From: Tritrichomonas musculus
Lineage: Eukaryota; Parabasalia; Tritrichomonadida; Tritrichomonadidae
Direction: 5' to 3'
Assembly: GCA_039105265.1 (NCBI GenBank)
Contig: JAPFFF010000018.1
Span: 1,054,001 to 1,118,000, forward strand
DNA: 64,000 bases
The notes under the pieces are model-generated. The model was not told the origin of the DNA. It saw only the letters and a program-made list of their open reading frames with translations, and made no database searches. The translations under genes and the position numbers were made by a program. Of the stretch, positions 41,515 through 50,989 are shown one piece after another (the stretch's first letter is position 1; each line of letters begins with the position of its first letter).

Positions 41515-42495
41515 TTAAAAAAAAGATTGATTTGCTTTTGGAACCATAGAATACCTTTTTCTGAGTCTATTCGTATCACTTTGTAAAATTTTAGGCTGAA
41601 GCATGGATTTGCATGTTTGACCTGAAACACAAGATAATCGTTTTGAGGTAGAAGAAGTAGAATGTGCTAGTTTAACTTTCAAAGCAGCAATGAAAAAAGA
41701 ATCTTGAAGTAATTCTTTCGTTGTTGGCCTTTGATTTGGACGAATTTCTAACATTTTTTTAATCGAAATCTGAAAATCTTCAGGAACGTTGTCAGGAAAA
41801 CTTAAGGGCGTAAACCGCATTTGTTGAAGCATTTCAGCAGGCGTTGTTGCTGACCATGGAAATTTGCCAGTTGCCATATAATAAAACAATACTCCGAGCG
41901 ACCATATGTCAGCCTTTTCAGCATCATATGATTCTGGCAAAAGTGCTTCCGGAGCTAAAAAATGAAGATCAGAATTTGGAACACTGTAAACATGCTTGTT
42001 TTTAGGTGTAACTGCATTTCGAAAATGAATTAATTTCGGTTGATCGTGACCGTCAATTAAAATATTTGATGGATTAATTTCACAGTGCGCAAAATTATTA
42101 CTATGGATGCAATCGATAGCTTGAAGAATCTTCAAAGAATAAAATTGTAGTTGTGGTTGAGATATATAACGACTAATGGATATCAGGGTTTCTAACCTAC
42201 CACCTGAACAATCTTCAAAGATGATAAAAAATGATGAATCTTCTCGAAAAAAGTCGTAAATACGAATAATATTTGGATGATTGATTGAGTTCAAGATGTT
42301 AATTTCATTATTTACCTTATCGGCAACACTTTTTTCTTGACCTTCGTGTATTGGAACTACTTTAGCAGCAAAATGACGTTGATACTGATTATTAAAAATC
42401 TTATAAACTGATGATGACTGTCCTTCACCAATTTTGCACATAATTTCGTAATTTTTCCCGAGTATTGAAAGACTGTTTTGAATTGGATCTGTCAT
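41515..42495 (-). CDS. Protein kinase-like protein, predicted pseudokinase, 326 aa
   Basis: The fold is a CAMK/CAMKL-type kinase domain (residues 16-270): Gly-loop IGEGQSSSVYK (22-32), Lys in FAAKVV (K45), partner Glu (E64), APE at 181-183, and DIWSLGVLFYYMATGKFPW. The catalytic HRD is HCE (137-139) and the metal-binding DFG is HFR (157-159). The base Asp and the Mg-binding Asp are both gone, so transfer of phosphate is unlikely; a scaffold or regulator role is inferred. The C-terminal 60 residues are basic and Ser-rich. The stop is TAA-A. Nucleotide binding may remain, since K45 and E64 are kept. Confidence 0.9.
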   Translation of the reverse strand: MTDPIQNSLSILGKNYEIMCKIGEGQSSSVYKIFNNQYQRHFAAKVVPIHEGQEKSVADKVNNEINILNSINHPNIIRIYDFFREDSSFFIIFEDCSGGRLETLISISRYISQPQLQFYSLKILQAIDCIHSNNFAHCEINPSNILIDGHDQPKLIHFRNAVTPKNKHVYSVPNSDLHFLAPEALLPESYDAEKADIWSLGVLFYYMATGKFPWSATTPAEMLQQMRFTPLSFPDNVPEDFQISIKKMLEIRPNQRPTTKELLQDSFFIAALKVKLAHSTSSTSKRLSCVSGQTCKSMLQPKILQSDTNRLRKRYSMVPKANQSFF

Positions 42496-43306
42496 TGAAA
42501 AATAAATTTAATTGCAAAAAGAAATAAATCCCAAAATTCAGAGAAAGCTTTTTCAAAAGAACGAAACTGTGATTTTCAATGAAATACATTTCAAAAATTC
42601 ATAAAAAGAGATCAATCAAAATCACTATACTCACAAAAATGGAAACAATAAAATTTTTATAATCAATGAATTTTCTTATTCTTTGGACTATATTTCCTGG
42701 AAAATACATATTTTATAATTTTTCCAATAAACTAATTTTCTTATTTTATACCAGGATTCAAATAAATATAAAATTATATGGGATATTATCTATTTTAATT
42801 TTTATTAAAATTGAATAAAACAATTTTAATATATTGAAATTTATTTTAACACAATTAGTGATTTATCAGAATACCAAATTTAATTCCTCAACATTCAGGC
42901 TAATTTTAATACATCTAATGATATCATATAAATAAAATATTCATTAAATATTTGAGAGCTAAATATTATTCTAACCATATAATATTTTCTTTTTTTTTAC
43001 TATTGCTTATCCGAAATAAAAAATATATTAAATTTGGTACCGCTTAAATAAGAAAATAAAAAAAAACATCATTCAGCCTTGTTATATGAAAATATTTTGA
43101 ATATAGAATTTTTTCATTAATAACTATTTGCATTTTGATTTTCATGATATTAGAGAGAGAGAGAGGAAAAAAACATTTGGAAAGTATTTTTTTTAATGTT
43201 TTGTTATAATATGTTAAGAATCAGATTTATGAAATTCAATATTTGAATTGAATGATTGAAATTGCTGACCAAATTTGATTTTAAATTTTATCATTTGGTA
43301 ACCAAA
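42496..43306. promoter_or_regulatory. Divergent intergenic region between the pseudokinase and the SAPS-like gene
   Basis: 811 bp, A+T-rich, no gene. It must hold both promoters. A TCATTT Initiator-like box lies at 43291-43296, 11 bases before the ATG of the right gene. A short AG-repeat (GAGAGAGAGAGAG) lies near 43155. Confidence 0.5.
43291..43296 (+). promoter_or_regulatory. Initiator-like TCATTT
   Basis: TCATTT 11 bases upstream of the chosen ATG matches the trichomonad Initiator (TCA followed by pyrimidine and T/A, normally within 20 bases of the start). It supports the 43307 start. Confidence 0.55.
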
Positions 43307-44725
43307 ATGAAATCAATATCAAATGAGATTCATTATTTCAATTCACCAAATAAAAACTTTAGAGATATTTTAAATAATCCAAATTCATCGCTTGAAGATA
43401 TTTTATCATTAAATGATTTTATCAGTTATTGGATAAGATGTGATCCGTCGCTTTATAATTTCATAATTGACCATTGTGATGAACTTATTGAAATAGGATT
43501 TCAGATAAAACAAGAATCGCATTTTTCAATTCGGTGTCTTCAAATTATTAGCACAAACAATATTATTTTTCGTCGTCGCCTTTTCTCAGAAACCAATATT
43601 CTTCATTTCACATATGATTATTTATTTCATATTTCAACATATCCTATTTATTCACAAAAAAATTATTTTTATGTATTACCAAACATTATGATAGACCCAC
43701 AAAACAAACTTAATCCAAAATTTGATAAAGTTTATTTTACTGAGTTATTTAGGCATGTAGAAAATGAATATATTTATAGTTTTTGCTTAAAACTAATTTG
43801 CTCATCTCCTTCAAGTATTATAAAAGTATTAAAGCACATTGATCCATCCAAAATTATTGTATCAAATTTATTATCCATCGATGTGGCTGAGCAAAATAAT
43901 GATACTACTCGAGTTTTTTTACGCAGAAATCAATCTCTGTTTAAACGACTGATCGGTAGCAAAATAGAGGGAAATGCAAGCATACATTTATATAACCAAA
44001 TAGATGAGATAGTTAAAAATGCAATACAAAATAGAAATTCGAGTACATTATCTTTTTTATGCTATGTTGATGAATATTCATCTAATAAGTTTTATTTTTC
44101 CAAATGGAAAAGTATTCATTATAAAATTGTACCATATTTAACATCGTTTTGTGAAATCGTTTTGAAATCAAATCTATGCACATTTACTCCACTTTTTGAA
44201 TCATGTGTAATGCTCTCCATTCGAATCATTTCAACCAACAAAAGTGCCACAGATCAATTTAAAAATTTGTTCAAAAAATTATCTTCTTTGTTTTTTGAAT
44301 TAAAAAGCAATTCATTTTTACACAATTGCTTTATTCAATCATTTGATCTTCTTCTTTCATTAAAAGAAATAAACTCGCAGTTTTTGGATGAATTAAATTT
44401 ATTCAATCAGATTATTCAATGCTACCAAGATAGAGAAAAGGATTGTGCAAGTTCTTATTGGGGCCATCTTCGTCTTATTTCAGAAGCAATAACTCATTTT
44501 GTGGCTGATTCAAAAACTGTCGATACTGAAAAATGGAATAAAATCGTTGTTAACAAAAATCAAGATTCAGAAAAGATAATTACAAAAAACTATGGTGGAC
44601 ATATACCTTTCAACACAAATACTGTTTCTCAACCTGGTTTGAGCTCTATATTGCTAATCGGAGGAGCTACTGTTGGAATCGCTCTTATTTGTTTTGCTGC
44701 TATTTTTATTGCAAACGAATTTTAA
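43307..44725 (+). CDS. SAPS-like (PP6 regulatory subunit-like) protein with a C-terminal membrane anchor, 472 aa
   Basis: I start at 43307 (MKSISNEIHYF), the second in-frame ATG, because the TCATTT box lies just before it and would be inside the gene if the first ATG (43256) were used. Residues of about 18-50 (ILNNPNSSLEDILSLNDFIS, then CDPSLYNFIIDHCDELIEIG) resemble the N-terminal signature of SAPS-domain regulatory subunits of PP6/Sit4 phosphatases. The rest looks all-helical and repeat-like. The last 25 residues (SILLIGGATVGIALICFAAI...) form a transmembrane segment ending in NEF, so the protein is tail-anchored. No signal peptide. The SAPS link is tentative. Stop TAA-A. Confidence 0.6.
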   Translation: MKSISNEIHYFNSPNKNFRDILNNPNSSLEDILSLNDFISYWIRCDPSLYNFIIDHCDELIEIGFQIKQESHFSIRCLQIISTNNIIFRRRLFSETNILHFTYDYLFHISTYPIYSQKNYFYVLPNIMIDPQNKLNPKFDKVYFTELFRHVENEYIYSFCLKLICSSPSSIIKVLKHIDPSKIIVSNLLSIDVAEQNNDTTRVFLRRNQSLFKRLIGSKIEGNASIHLYNQIDEIVKNAIQNRNSSTLSFLCYVDEYSSNKFYFSKWKSIHYKIVPYLTSFCEIVLKSNLCTFTPLFESCVMLSIRIISTNKSATDQFKNLFKKLSSLFFELKSNSFLHNCFIQSFDLLLSLKEINSQFLDELNLFNQIIQCYQDREKDCASSYWGHLRLISEAITHFVADSKTVDTEKWNKIVVNKNQDSEKIITKNYGGHIPFNTNTVSQPGLSSILLIGGATVGIALICFAAIFIANEF

Positions 44726-45212
44726 ATACAGCTTATGCTTTTGTATTTTTCTCTAAATTATTATATATCATTAAATATGTACTAAAAAATGATATTATTA
44801 AAGGAAGGCAAGAAACCACTAGACTAAATTATAAATCACAGATTTATTTTAGAATCATTTCCTAATATGGCGTTTATATCTAATATCAGCTAAGTTTATT
44901 GGACCATATAAACATATTAGCCGAATGCCCCTTATAACAAATAATAATATTATATACATTCACTTATGAATTTCATGAAAAAAATATTGTTAGTAAATTT
45001 TTGAAATATTCTTTAGATGCTCATTCGAATTGATTTAATTCAATATTCTTTTTAATTCTTTTTTTTTTTATTTTGGTTGAAATAAGAAATACTTTCATAT
45101 AATGAATCAAAAGAGATAGAATATAAACGACAAAAATAAGAATAAAATAAAAAGAAGCATGAAATTAGAAAAGAGTTATTTCAAATGAACTCAAGTTAAT
45201 ATAAAATAATAT
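44726..45212. other. Convergent intergenic region
   Basis: Lies between two convergent gene ends. Only A+T-rich sequence and a T run at 45060-45069 are seen. Confidence 0.5.
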
Positions 45213-46811
45213 TTAGCTAGAAACGTTTAAGTATGCATGAATTGAGTCATAATTCACAATTCCTGGAACTGGATTAGCTTGCTTGATGATTAACTTAGTA
45301 ACTTCTTGAGCAAGCATTGCTGCAAAGGTAGCAGCTACACTTGGAAATGCTTCTCCTTTGTATCTACAAAATTCTTTCACATATAGTTCTCTTTCTTTTA
45401 TAAATTGCTCTTTAATATCTTCGTTAATGATTTCCTTCAGATCTTCCATCTCTTTTAGCAAATTCTGGACATCTTCTGTTGTATTTATTGGAACTCTATT
45501 ATTTTTTTCATAAAAGTTTCTTGCTGCAATGAACAAATCCTGTACAATTGCAAGCTTAATTGATTCATCATCATATAGAAAATTTTGATTTGGAAGCTTA
45601 GTAATTTGTTCCTTGATTGGTTGATACACAACACCTCCCGCTCTCCAAACATTTTTCTTAAAGCGTTCAAATATTTCTTTATTTGAATCTGTATCAATTC
45701 CGCGAGATTTAAGATCTTCAGAAATTTCAGCCCAGTCTTCATCTGATTTTTCTTTGTAAATATTCTTTTGTTTTCTAAATAAATCAGATGTAGCTTCCAT
45801 ATCGGGGCATCCACCATAGTGTGGAAGTACCTTATGTTTTTCGTAAAATCTTAGGGTTGCAAACATGAGCTCCCAAAAGAGTATACCTTCTCCTTCTTTA
45901 TAAATTGAATCATTATCTTGTAATAACTGGAAATAATCAGAAACTTCTATTGGAATTGAAGGCTTACCATATAACAATGAAATGTTGTCCTGAGCTTCAT
46001 CAAACCCAGCTTCCTGCATAAATGGATCTTCTTCTGGTGATGGATTCTTTTTCTTTCTTCTGAGTGAATTAATTTTATCTCTGATTGCAAATTCATTCTT
46101 TGATGAAAGTTCTTTAATGTTAAGTTCACTTAAAACTTCTTTTCTAACTTTGTAGAGAATTGCTGGAAATACTATATGAGCATGCTCAATATCATCAATG
46201 CCATCAAAATCAATAGATTCCCAAAATTCAGCGAGTTTTGGAAATGGATTCAAAATTCGAAGTTCTTTTAATGGATATTTTGATTGAGATGATCCTTCGA
46301 AAAAGTAATGGAGGCCACCATCAAGATAAAAGGTACCTAAAAAGCCTGACGTTTGAATATGAGCTTGTTTAAATCCTTTTTGCCTACATCGGTCTGAAAG
46401 TGCGCTTAAGAAAGATGGTCTTAAATTTCCAGATGTAACAACGTAACACTCTTGTCCCTCTAAATGGCTACTTATATCATCAAATGAATTTAAATCATTG
46501 GGATCGGCTTCAATAGCTTTAATTTTTGACGATGGATTTAGTTCTGTTAATAATACAGAAATTATTTCAGCTCGGCTTTTTCCAAGCGATTCTTCATTAA
46601 CAAAAAAGTTTGTTCCAAGGTCTTCATTTGTTGTTATAACATTGTCGACAATATAAATATTATTTACGCCATGGAGAACCATATTTTTAAGAAATTCTGA
46701 AGCAACACAATCAGAGCCTAAAAATAAAATGGTTGCTGATTGAATTGCAGCTTGACCATGCGGACCCCATAAACGAATTTGGCGATCATATCTTTCATTG
46801 TTGTCAGACAT
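45213..46811 (-). CDS. NAE1: NEDD8-activating enzyme E1 regulatory subunit (APPBP1/Ula1), 532 aa
   Basis: The start RYDRQIRLWGPHGQAAIQSA and the following ILFLGSDCVASEFLKNMVLHG are hallmarks of the ThiF/E1 fold of this subunit, with a degenerate nucleotide loop as is normal for the regulatory partner. It lacks an E1 catalytic Cys domain, and its length equals that of human NAE1 (about 534). The C-terminal end has the family's PSVAATFAAMLAQEVTKLII and PVPGIVNYDS. It pairs with the UBA3-type subunit to activate NEDD8, which then modifies cullins. It lies 104 bp downstream of the Dus2-like gene on the same strand. Stop TAA-A. A SUMO-activating Aos1 is less likely because Aos1 is much shorter. 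Confidence 0.95.
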   Translation of the reverse strand: MSDNNERYDRQIRLWGPHGQAAIQSATILFLGSDCVASEFLKNMVLHGVNNIYIVDNVITTNEDLGTNFFVNEESLGKSRAEIISVLLTELNPSSKIKAIEADPNDLNSFDDISSHLEGQECYVVTSGNLRPSFLSALSDRCRQKGFKQAHIQTSGFLGTFYLDGGLHYFFEGSSQSKYPLKELRILNPFPKLAEFWESIDFDGIDDIEHAHIVFPAILYKVRKEVLSELNIKELSSKNEFAIRDKINSLRRKKKNPSPEEDPFMQEAGFDEAQDNISLLYGKPSIPIEVSDYFQLLQDNDSIYKEGEGILFWELMFATLRFYEKHKVLPHYGGCPDMEATSDLFRKQKNIYKEKSDEDWAEISEDLKSRGIDTDSNKEIFERFKKNVWRAGGVVYQPIKEQITKLPNQNFLYDDESIKLAIVQDLFIAARNFYEKNNRVPINTTEDVQNLLKEMEDLKEIINEDIKEQFIKERELYVKEFCRYKGEAFPSVAATFAAMLAQEVTKLIIKQANPVPGIVNYDSIHAYLNVSS

Positions 46812-46915
46812 CAGAATTTGATATCAAAATTATTCTGACAAATGTAACCACAGAAAAAGGCAAGAATTATACGAATGATTATATCTTAAAAAATAAAAAT
46901 AAAAAAAATTATTTT

Positions 46916-47863
46916 TTATAAATTCTTTAATATAACATCATCGACTTCTTCCCAAGTTTGGGCTTGATTAAATTGGGTCCCAATTGATTTAGAAAGACTT
47001 TTATTTGATTGTAAAACTTGCTGCATTGACCATTTGCAGGATTTAAAGTCAAGATGATGATTCTTGGCAATTTTTGACATTTCTGCTAAAACTTCATTTT
47101 CTGGGCGCATTTCAAGATTAAAAACTGATGGATTATGAAGAGCAGCATTGCTTATCATAACTGCGCTACATCCAGTCTCTGCTTTCATTTTTTCTGCATC
47201 TTCACGGGATGTGATTCCTCCATTTCCAATTTTGCAGCATTTGACATGATCAAATATCAACTTCATCTTTTCATAATTAACATTGCCTTCGTGCTTTTGT
47301 TCTTTTAATCGCCCATGAACGGTTATTGCGCTAGCTCCTGCGTTTTCAACAGCTTGAGCAAATTGAATTGACTTTTCATCTTCTGGAAAAATTCTAAATT
47401 TAACGCTTACTGGTTTTGAAATATTCCTACTGAGTCCTTTAACAATATCGACAGCAGTCTCTAATTCGATTGCGCTTCCAGTTCCGCGATGCACAGCAAA
47501 TTTTTCGGGACAGCCACAGTTTAAATCGACACCTACAACTTGATCTGCAAGCTTCTCATACGACTTTATAGCATTAGCAGCGTCGTTTGAAGCTATTTGC
47601 AAAACAAGTTTACCTTTTTCAGTATCGCAAGTTTCGAAAATTATGCTCTCGTGACCATTTGATTGCGAATATAAAACTACATGATCATTTTCAACCTTTT
47701 TAGTTGAATTAATCAAAGCAAGATCAACTAAAGCTTGTGTATAGACTACATCAGCACCATAATTTAAGCAAGAAAGTCGGAAAATATGCGATGAACCTCT
47801 TACCATAGGACCTGCTATAAGTGTGTCAGTGTAGAGTTTTTGAGCAATCTCTTTTGCCGTCAT
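46916..47863 (-). CDS. DUS2: tRNA-dihydrouridine synthase, Dus2-like, 315 aa
   Basis: A TIM-barrel flavoprotein of the Dus family. The N-terminal LIAGPMVRGSSHIFRLSCLNYGAD is the FMN-binding start, GVDLNCGCPEKFAVHRGTGSA (112-131) contains the catalytic Cys (C118), VKFRIF and TVHGRLKEQKHEG follow, and GNGGITSREDAEKM binds FMN phosphate. The GCPE...H..GTGSA pattern is closest to Dus2, which reduces U20 of cytosolic tRNAs. It ends after the helical domain and lacks the double-stranded-RNA-binding domain of animal Dus2, as in yeast. It is transcribed divergently from the EB1-like gene across 117 bp. Stop TAA-A. Confidence 0.93.
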   Translation of the reverse strand: MTAKEIAQKLYTDTLIAGPMVRGSSHIFRLSCLNYGADVVYTQALVDLALINSTKKVENDHVVLYSQSNGHESIIFETCDTEKGKLVLQIASNDAANAIKSYEKLADQVVGVDLNCGCPEKFAVHRGTGSAIELETAVDIVKGLSRNISKPVSVKFRIFPEDEKSIQFAQAVENAGASAITVHGRLKEQKHEGNVNYEKMKLIFDHVKCCKIGNGGITSREDAEKMKAETGCSAVMISNAALHNPSVFNLEMRPENEVLAEMSKIAKNHHLDFKSCKWSMQQVLQSNKSLSKSIGTQFNQAQTWEEVDDVILKNL

Positions 47864-47980
47864 TCGAAAAATGGTGAAATGATATAATGGTTAGATTGAA
47901 TGATAATTTCGCCACCTTTATTTTTATCGTTATGGTATTTTTTTTCACCATAAAATTTTTACCGTTTAAAATAGCAAGAA
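47864..47980. promoter_or_regulatory. Compact bidirectional promoter (Dus2-like / EB1-like)
   Basis: Only 117 bp separate two divergent start codons. TTTCACCAT occurs once toward each gene (reverse strand about 47871-47880, forward strand about 47948-47956), and a TCATTT Initiator-like box on the reverse strand (47877-47882) lies 13 bases before the Dus2-like ATG. The symmetrical word is a candidate shared control element. Confidence 0.5.
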
Positions 47981-48544
47981 ATGGAAGAGCAAGAGCTTAT
48001 TGATTGGTTAAATTTAAAAGGGAATGGCAAATTAAAAACAATTGAAGATGCTAAAACTGGTAGAGAAATTTGTTTTTTTTTAGTTCTTCTTACTGGTAAA
48101 CCAGACTACCATAAAAGGATTGGGATTGGTAAAACGACAAGCGAATGCTCAGCAAATTTTCAACTTGCTAAACTTATGTTTTTTAATGAATTAAATCGAC
48201 CTTTCAATTACACAATAGCTAAATTAGTTGACGGAAATAAGGAAGAGCTCATACGATTAATGAAGGAGCTTCAGAGTCTTGATGTACAGACAATAGATGA
48301 TATTGACATTCCTATTGATAATTTTATTGCGGAGCTGGAAAAAGATTTAGAATCACAATGGGAAAATTGCATTGAATTTAGAGATTCTCTGGACAAAATT
48401 TCTAAAGAACGCGACTTTTATTTTGATAAATTGCAGACTATATTAGAATTAACCAAAAAATATAAAAAAGATGATGTTGAAACAGTGTATCAAATTATTA
48501 CTGCTTATCCAAATGACTTGCTTCCTTCAAAAAAGAAAGAATAA
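47981..48544 (+). CDS. EB1-like microtubule plus-end protein, 187 aa
   Basis: Residues 1-100 look like a calponin-homology domain of the EB type: ELIDWLN, then the KTIEDAKTGREICFFLVLLTG helix, and the ANFQLAKLMFFNELN segment matching the NFKLLQ region. Residues 137-175 carry the EB-homology signature: ISKERDFYFDKLQTILELTK matches the KERDFYFxKLRxIE motif that dimerises and binds partners. The linker between them is very short, and the acidic tail ending in EEY/EEF, where CAP-Gly proteins bind, is replaced by SKKKE. The predicted role is tracking of growing microtubule ends. Stop TAA-A. It overlaps no neighbour and is 111 bp from the convergent methyltransferase. Confidence 0.82.
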   Translation: MEEQELIDWLNLKGNGKLKTIEDAKTGREICFFLVLLTGKPDYHKRIGIGKTTSECSANFQLAKLMFFNELNRPFNYTIAKLVDGNKEELIRLMKELQSLDVQTIDDIDIPIDNFIAELEKDLESQWENCIEFRDSLDKISKERDFYFDKLQTILELTKKYKKDDVETVYQIITAYPNDLLPSKKKE

Positions 48545-48655
48545 ATCCAGTTATGGTTTTTTGTTTAAAATATTTTTAATTAAAGCTATTTTTCATGATA
48601 ATTTATTCATGATTTTTATTATCAAACAAACAATTTCGATTGATTTATTTCTATC

Positions 48656-49255
48656 TTATTCTTCTTTAGTTAAACAATATACATATGCTGATGGATGCGT
48701 AAATGATTCATCAGGTGGCAAATATTCTTTCCAGTCTGATATATTCCATTTATAATTAGGGTCGCCTAAAAATATATCAGTTCTTTGCATTGGATGGCCA
48801 CATGTAACAACTACATAATGCCCACCTGGCTTTAGCACTCGGCTAACTTCAGATAGCATTTTATTAACCTCGACATTAGTTTCATCAAGAAAGAAAAGAC
48901 AATCAAGGGTTCCTTTATCGACAATTGAGTCTATTGAAGCATCTGGATATTCCATTTTACGAACGTCCATTACCGACCACTTTAACTGCGGATATTTTTT
49001 TTTCATTTCTTCAATAGCTTCAGGACTATAATCCATGCTAGACATTTGTGTGTAACCTTCTTCGTACATTTCATAGCTTAATGATGAAGTTCCACAACCA
49101 ATTACAAGAACAGGTTTATCTTTTGGTATGTGTTTTCGAACAAATTTTGAAAAAGTTTTGTATGTGATGAACCATTCAGGAGGGGCTTCTCCAGTTTTGT
49201 ATCCTTCGTCCCAATATTCCATCTTACCGAATTCTGGAAGTTTCTCTTCAGTCAT
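48656..49255 (-). CDS. Class I SAM methyltransferase, EEF1A-KMT4/METTL13-N-like, 199 aa
   Basis: EYWDEGYKTGEAPPEWFITY near the N-terminus and DVRKMEYPDASIDSIVDKGTLDCLFF at 97-122 are the marks of the EEF1A-KMT4 (ECE2 N-terminal) / METTL13 group. Motif I is VLVIGCGTSSLSYEM (49-63), the SAM-ribose acidic residue is D75 in MSSMDYS, and VSRVLKPGGHYVVVTCG is the typical strand 5 region. The likely substrate is a Lys of elongation factor 1A, by homology only. A perfect palindrome TTGGTCGACCAA lies 20-31 bases upstream of the ATG. Confidence 0.88.
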   Translation of the reverse strand: MTEEKLPEFGKMEYWDEGYKTGEAPPEWFITYKTFSKFVRKHIPKDKPVLVIGCGTSSLSYEMYEEGYTQMSSMDYSPEAIEEMKKKYPQLKWSVMDVRKMEYPDASIDSIVDKGTLDCLFFLDETNVEVNKMLSEVSRVLKPGGHYVVVTCGHPMQRTDIFLGDPNYKWNISDWKEYLPPDESFTHPSAYVYCLTKEE

Positions 49256-49534
49256 TAGGATTTTGGATTAAATATTGGTCGACCAATTTTTTGAGAACAT
49301 TTTGATCCTCATTATAGATTGAAAAAATGATAATAGCTTAAAAAATAATAGACAAATATTAAAATATTTGCGTTGATTAAATATTTTTGTTTTTTAATTT
49401 AATGAAATTAGGATATATTTATTTCAATTCTAACATTTGAAATAAAAAATTAATATTTTAGAGAAAATTTGAAATAGTTTAGAGTTTATTATCCTATAAT
49501 TGAATATTAAAAAAATATCTGGAAATTTGATTTT
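49256..49534. promoter_or_regulatory. Short divergent intergenic region (methyltransferase / BTB copy 1)
   Basis: It contains the palindrome ATTGGTCGACCAAT (49274-49287), with GACCAAT toward the methyltransferase. The rest is A+T-rich up to the sharp border of the inverted duplication at 49535. Confidence 0.45.
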
Positions 49535-49824
49535 TTTTAAACAATGGAATGATTTGATTTGCATTGAAAAATAAATGAGTATGAGAAAATGAGTGTTAAT
49601 GAGAGAAATAAATAAATTGAGAAAGCAAATATAGTGAAATATTATAAAAATGATGCATAAAAACGAAGATAATTATATGAAGAATAAAATGAGTAAAAAA
49701 TTTAATAAGTATAGAAAAAAAGAAAGAAAATATAGAAAAAGTTTTAAATGACGGAGAGAAATGATAGAAAAATTGAAAAAAAATTAAGTGTTGGATTAAA
49801 CTTTTTTTAACACACTAAAAATAA

Positions 49825-49830
49825 TCATTT
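49825..49830 (+). promoter_or_regulatory. Initiator-like TCATTT (BTB copy 1)
   Basis: TCATTT lies 4 bases before the ATG. It is included in the duplicated arm, so both BTB copies keep it. Confidence 0.55.
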
Positions 49831-49834
49831 TAAA

Positions 49835-50989
49835 ATGCATGAGCAAGTTCAAGAGTACAATTTAAAAATCGCATTTGATTATTCATTTTTAAAGGAATCC
49901 AATGAATTTAGTGACTGTGTTATAGTTGTTGAAGGAGAAGAATTTCCGTGTCATCGAATTATTTTAAGTGGGTTATCACCAGTTTTTCGTCGACACTTCA
50001 TTGGTACCAATAACACACGTCTTGAATTACCAAATATTACCCGCAAAGGATTTCGTTCATTTTTAGACTTTGTTTATACAAGCTGTTTAAGTCTTTCGAT
50101 TGAAAATCTTCCTGAAATTCTTCGAATAGGATATGATTATGAAATCAAAACATTATTTGATGCATGCTGTGAATTTGCAGATACTTCTTCTTCAGCACGA
50201 ACAATTTTACATCTTCTTGAAACACTTTCATTTGCACTTACTAAATTACCCAACTTAATTAAATTTGCAGCGTCATTAGTTGAAGTGCTATCAAATGACA
50301 CAGATTTTTCATTTCTTTCCACAGACACTTTTAAACTGTTACTTTCACGAGCACGATTTACAAGTAATTATGCACGCGATGATATCATTAAGAAGTATCT
50401 TGAATCCACAGGAGAAGATCCTAGCAAGTTTTCAGACTTTGCAGAAAGTCTTGCTGGTGCAGTTGATGATACTATTCAGCGTACTGCATTTTCAGCAGTA
50501 TTTATATGTTCACCACCAGATCCAGGCCTTCTTCATTCGATGAATTCACAAATTGTAGTTACATCCTCAGGACAACTTAACGGTCGAGATCCACGAAGTA
50601 TTATTGAAGATAATCCAATTCGCCATTGGTTCACAGAAAGTGATGGCAATGCATGGGTTCTTATTGAATTTACTGAACTTTACATTCAACCTACAGATTA
50701 TGGCATCTGGTCACATGGTGGAGCATCTACACTTCGAAATTGGTGTTTCCAAGGATCAAATGATCGACAAAGCTGGGTTATTTTATCTAATCATCGTGAT
50801 GATGATACAATTCGTGATCCATTTTCGTCAGGAGAATGGCCTATTAATACTAATGGTTTCTTTAAATATTTCCGAATTCTCCAGACTGGCAATAACTGGG
50901 CAGGCAATCGATGGCTTTATCTTATGAAAGTTGAAATTTGGGGAGTTGCTTGCCAAATGGATCCATCTGCTCAAGTTGATGATGAATGA
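49835..50989 (+). CDS. BTB/POZ plus F5/8-type C (discoidin-like) domain protein, copy 1, 384 aa
   Basis: Residues 20-100 are a BTB domain (FSDCVIVVEGEEFPCHRIILSGLSPVFRRHF, then ITRKGFRSFLDFVYT) followed by a helical BACK-like part to about 200. Residues of about 240-376 are an F5/8C-like sandwich (HWFTESDGNAWVLIEF, DYGIWSHGGASTLRNWCFQG, WLYLMKVEIWG). This fusion is expanded in trichomonads. The role is unknown; the BTB domain suggests a cullin-3 adaptor or a dimeriser with the C domain binding a target, which fits the NEDD8 pathway gene nearby only as a general remark. The start is supported by TCATTT at 49825-49830, 4 bases before the ATG. Both copies encode exactly the same protein. Confidence 0.93.
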   Translation: MHEQVQEYNLKIAFDYSFLKESNEFSDCVIVVEGEEFPCHRIILSGLSPVFRRHFIGTNNTRLELPNITRKGFRSFLDFVYTSCLSLSIENLPEILRIGYDYEIKTLFDACCEFADTSSSARTILHLLETLSFALTKLPNLIKFAASLVEVLSNDTDFSFLSTDTFKLLLSRARFTSNYARDDIIKKYLESTGEDPSKFSDFAESLAGAVDDTIQRTAFSAVFICSPPDPGLLHSMNSQIVVTSSGQLNGRDPRSIIEDNPIRHWFTESDGNAWVLIEFTELYIQPTDYGIWSHGGASTLRNWCFQGSNDRQSWVILSNHRDDDTIRDPFSSGEWPINTNGFFKYFRILQTGNNWAGNRWLYLMKVEIWGVACQMDPSAQVDDE

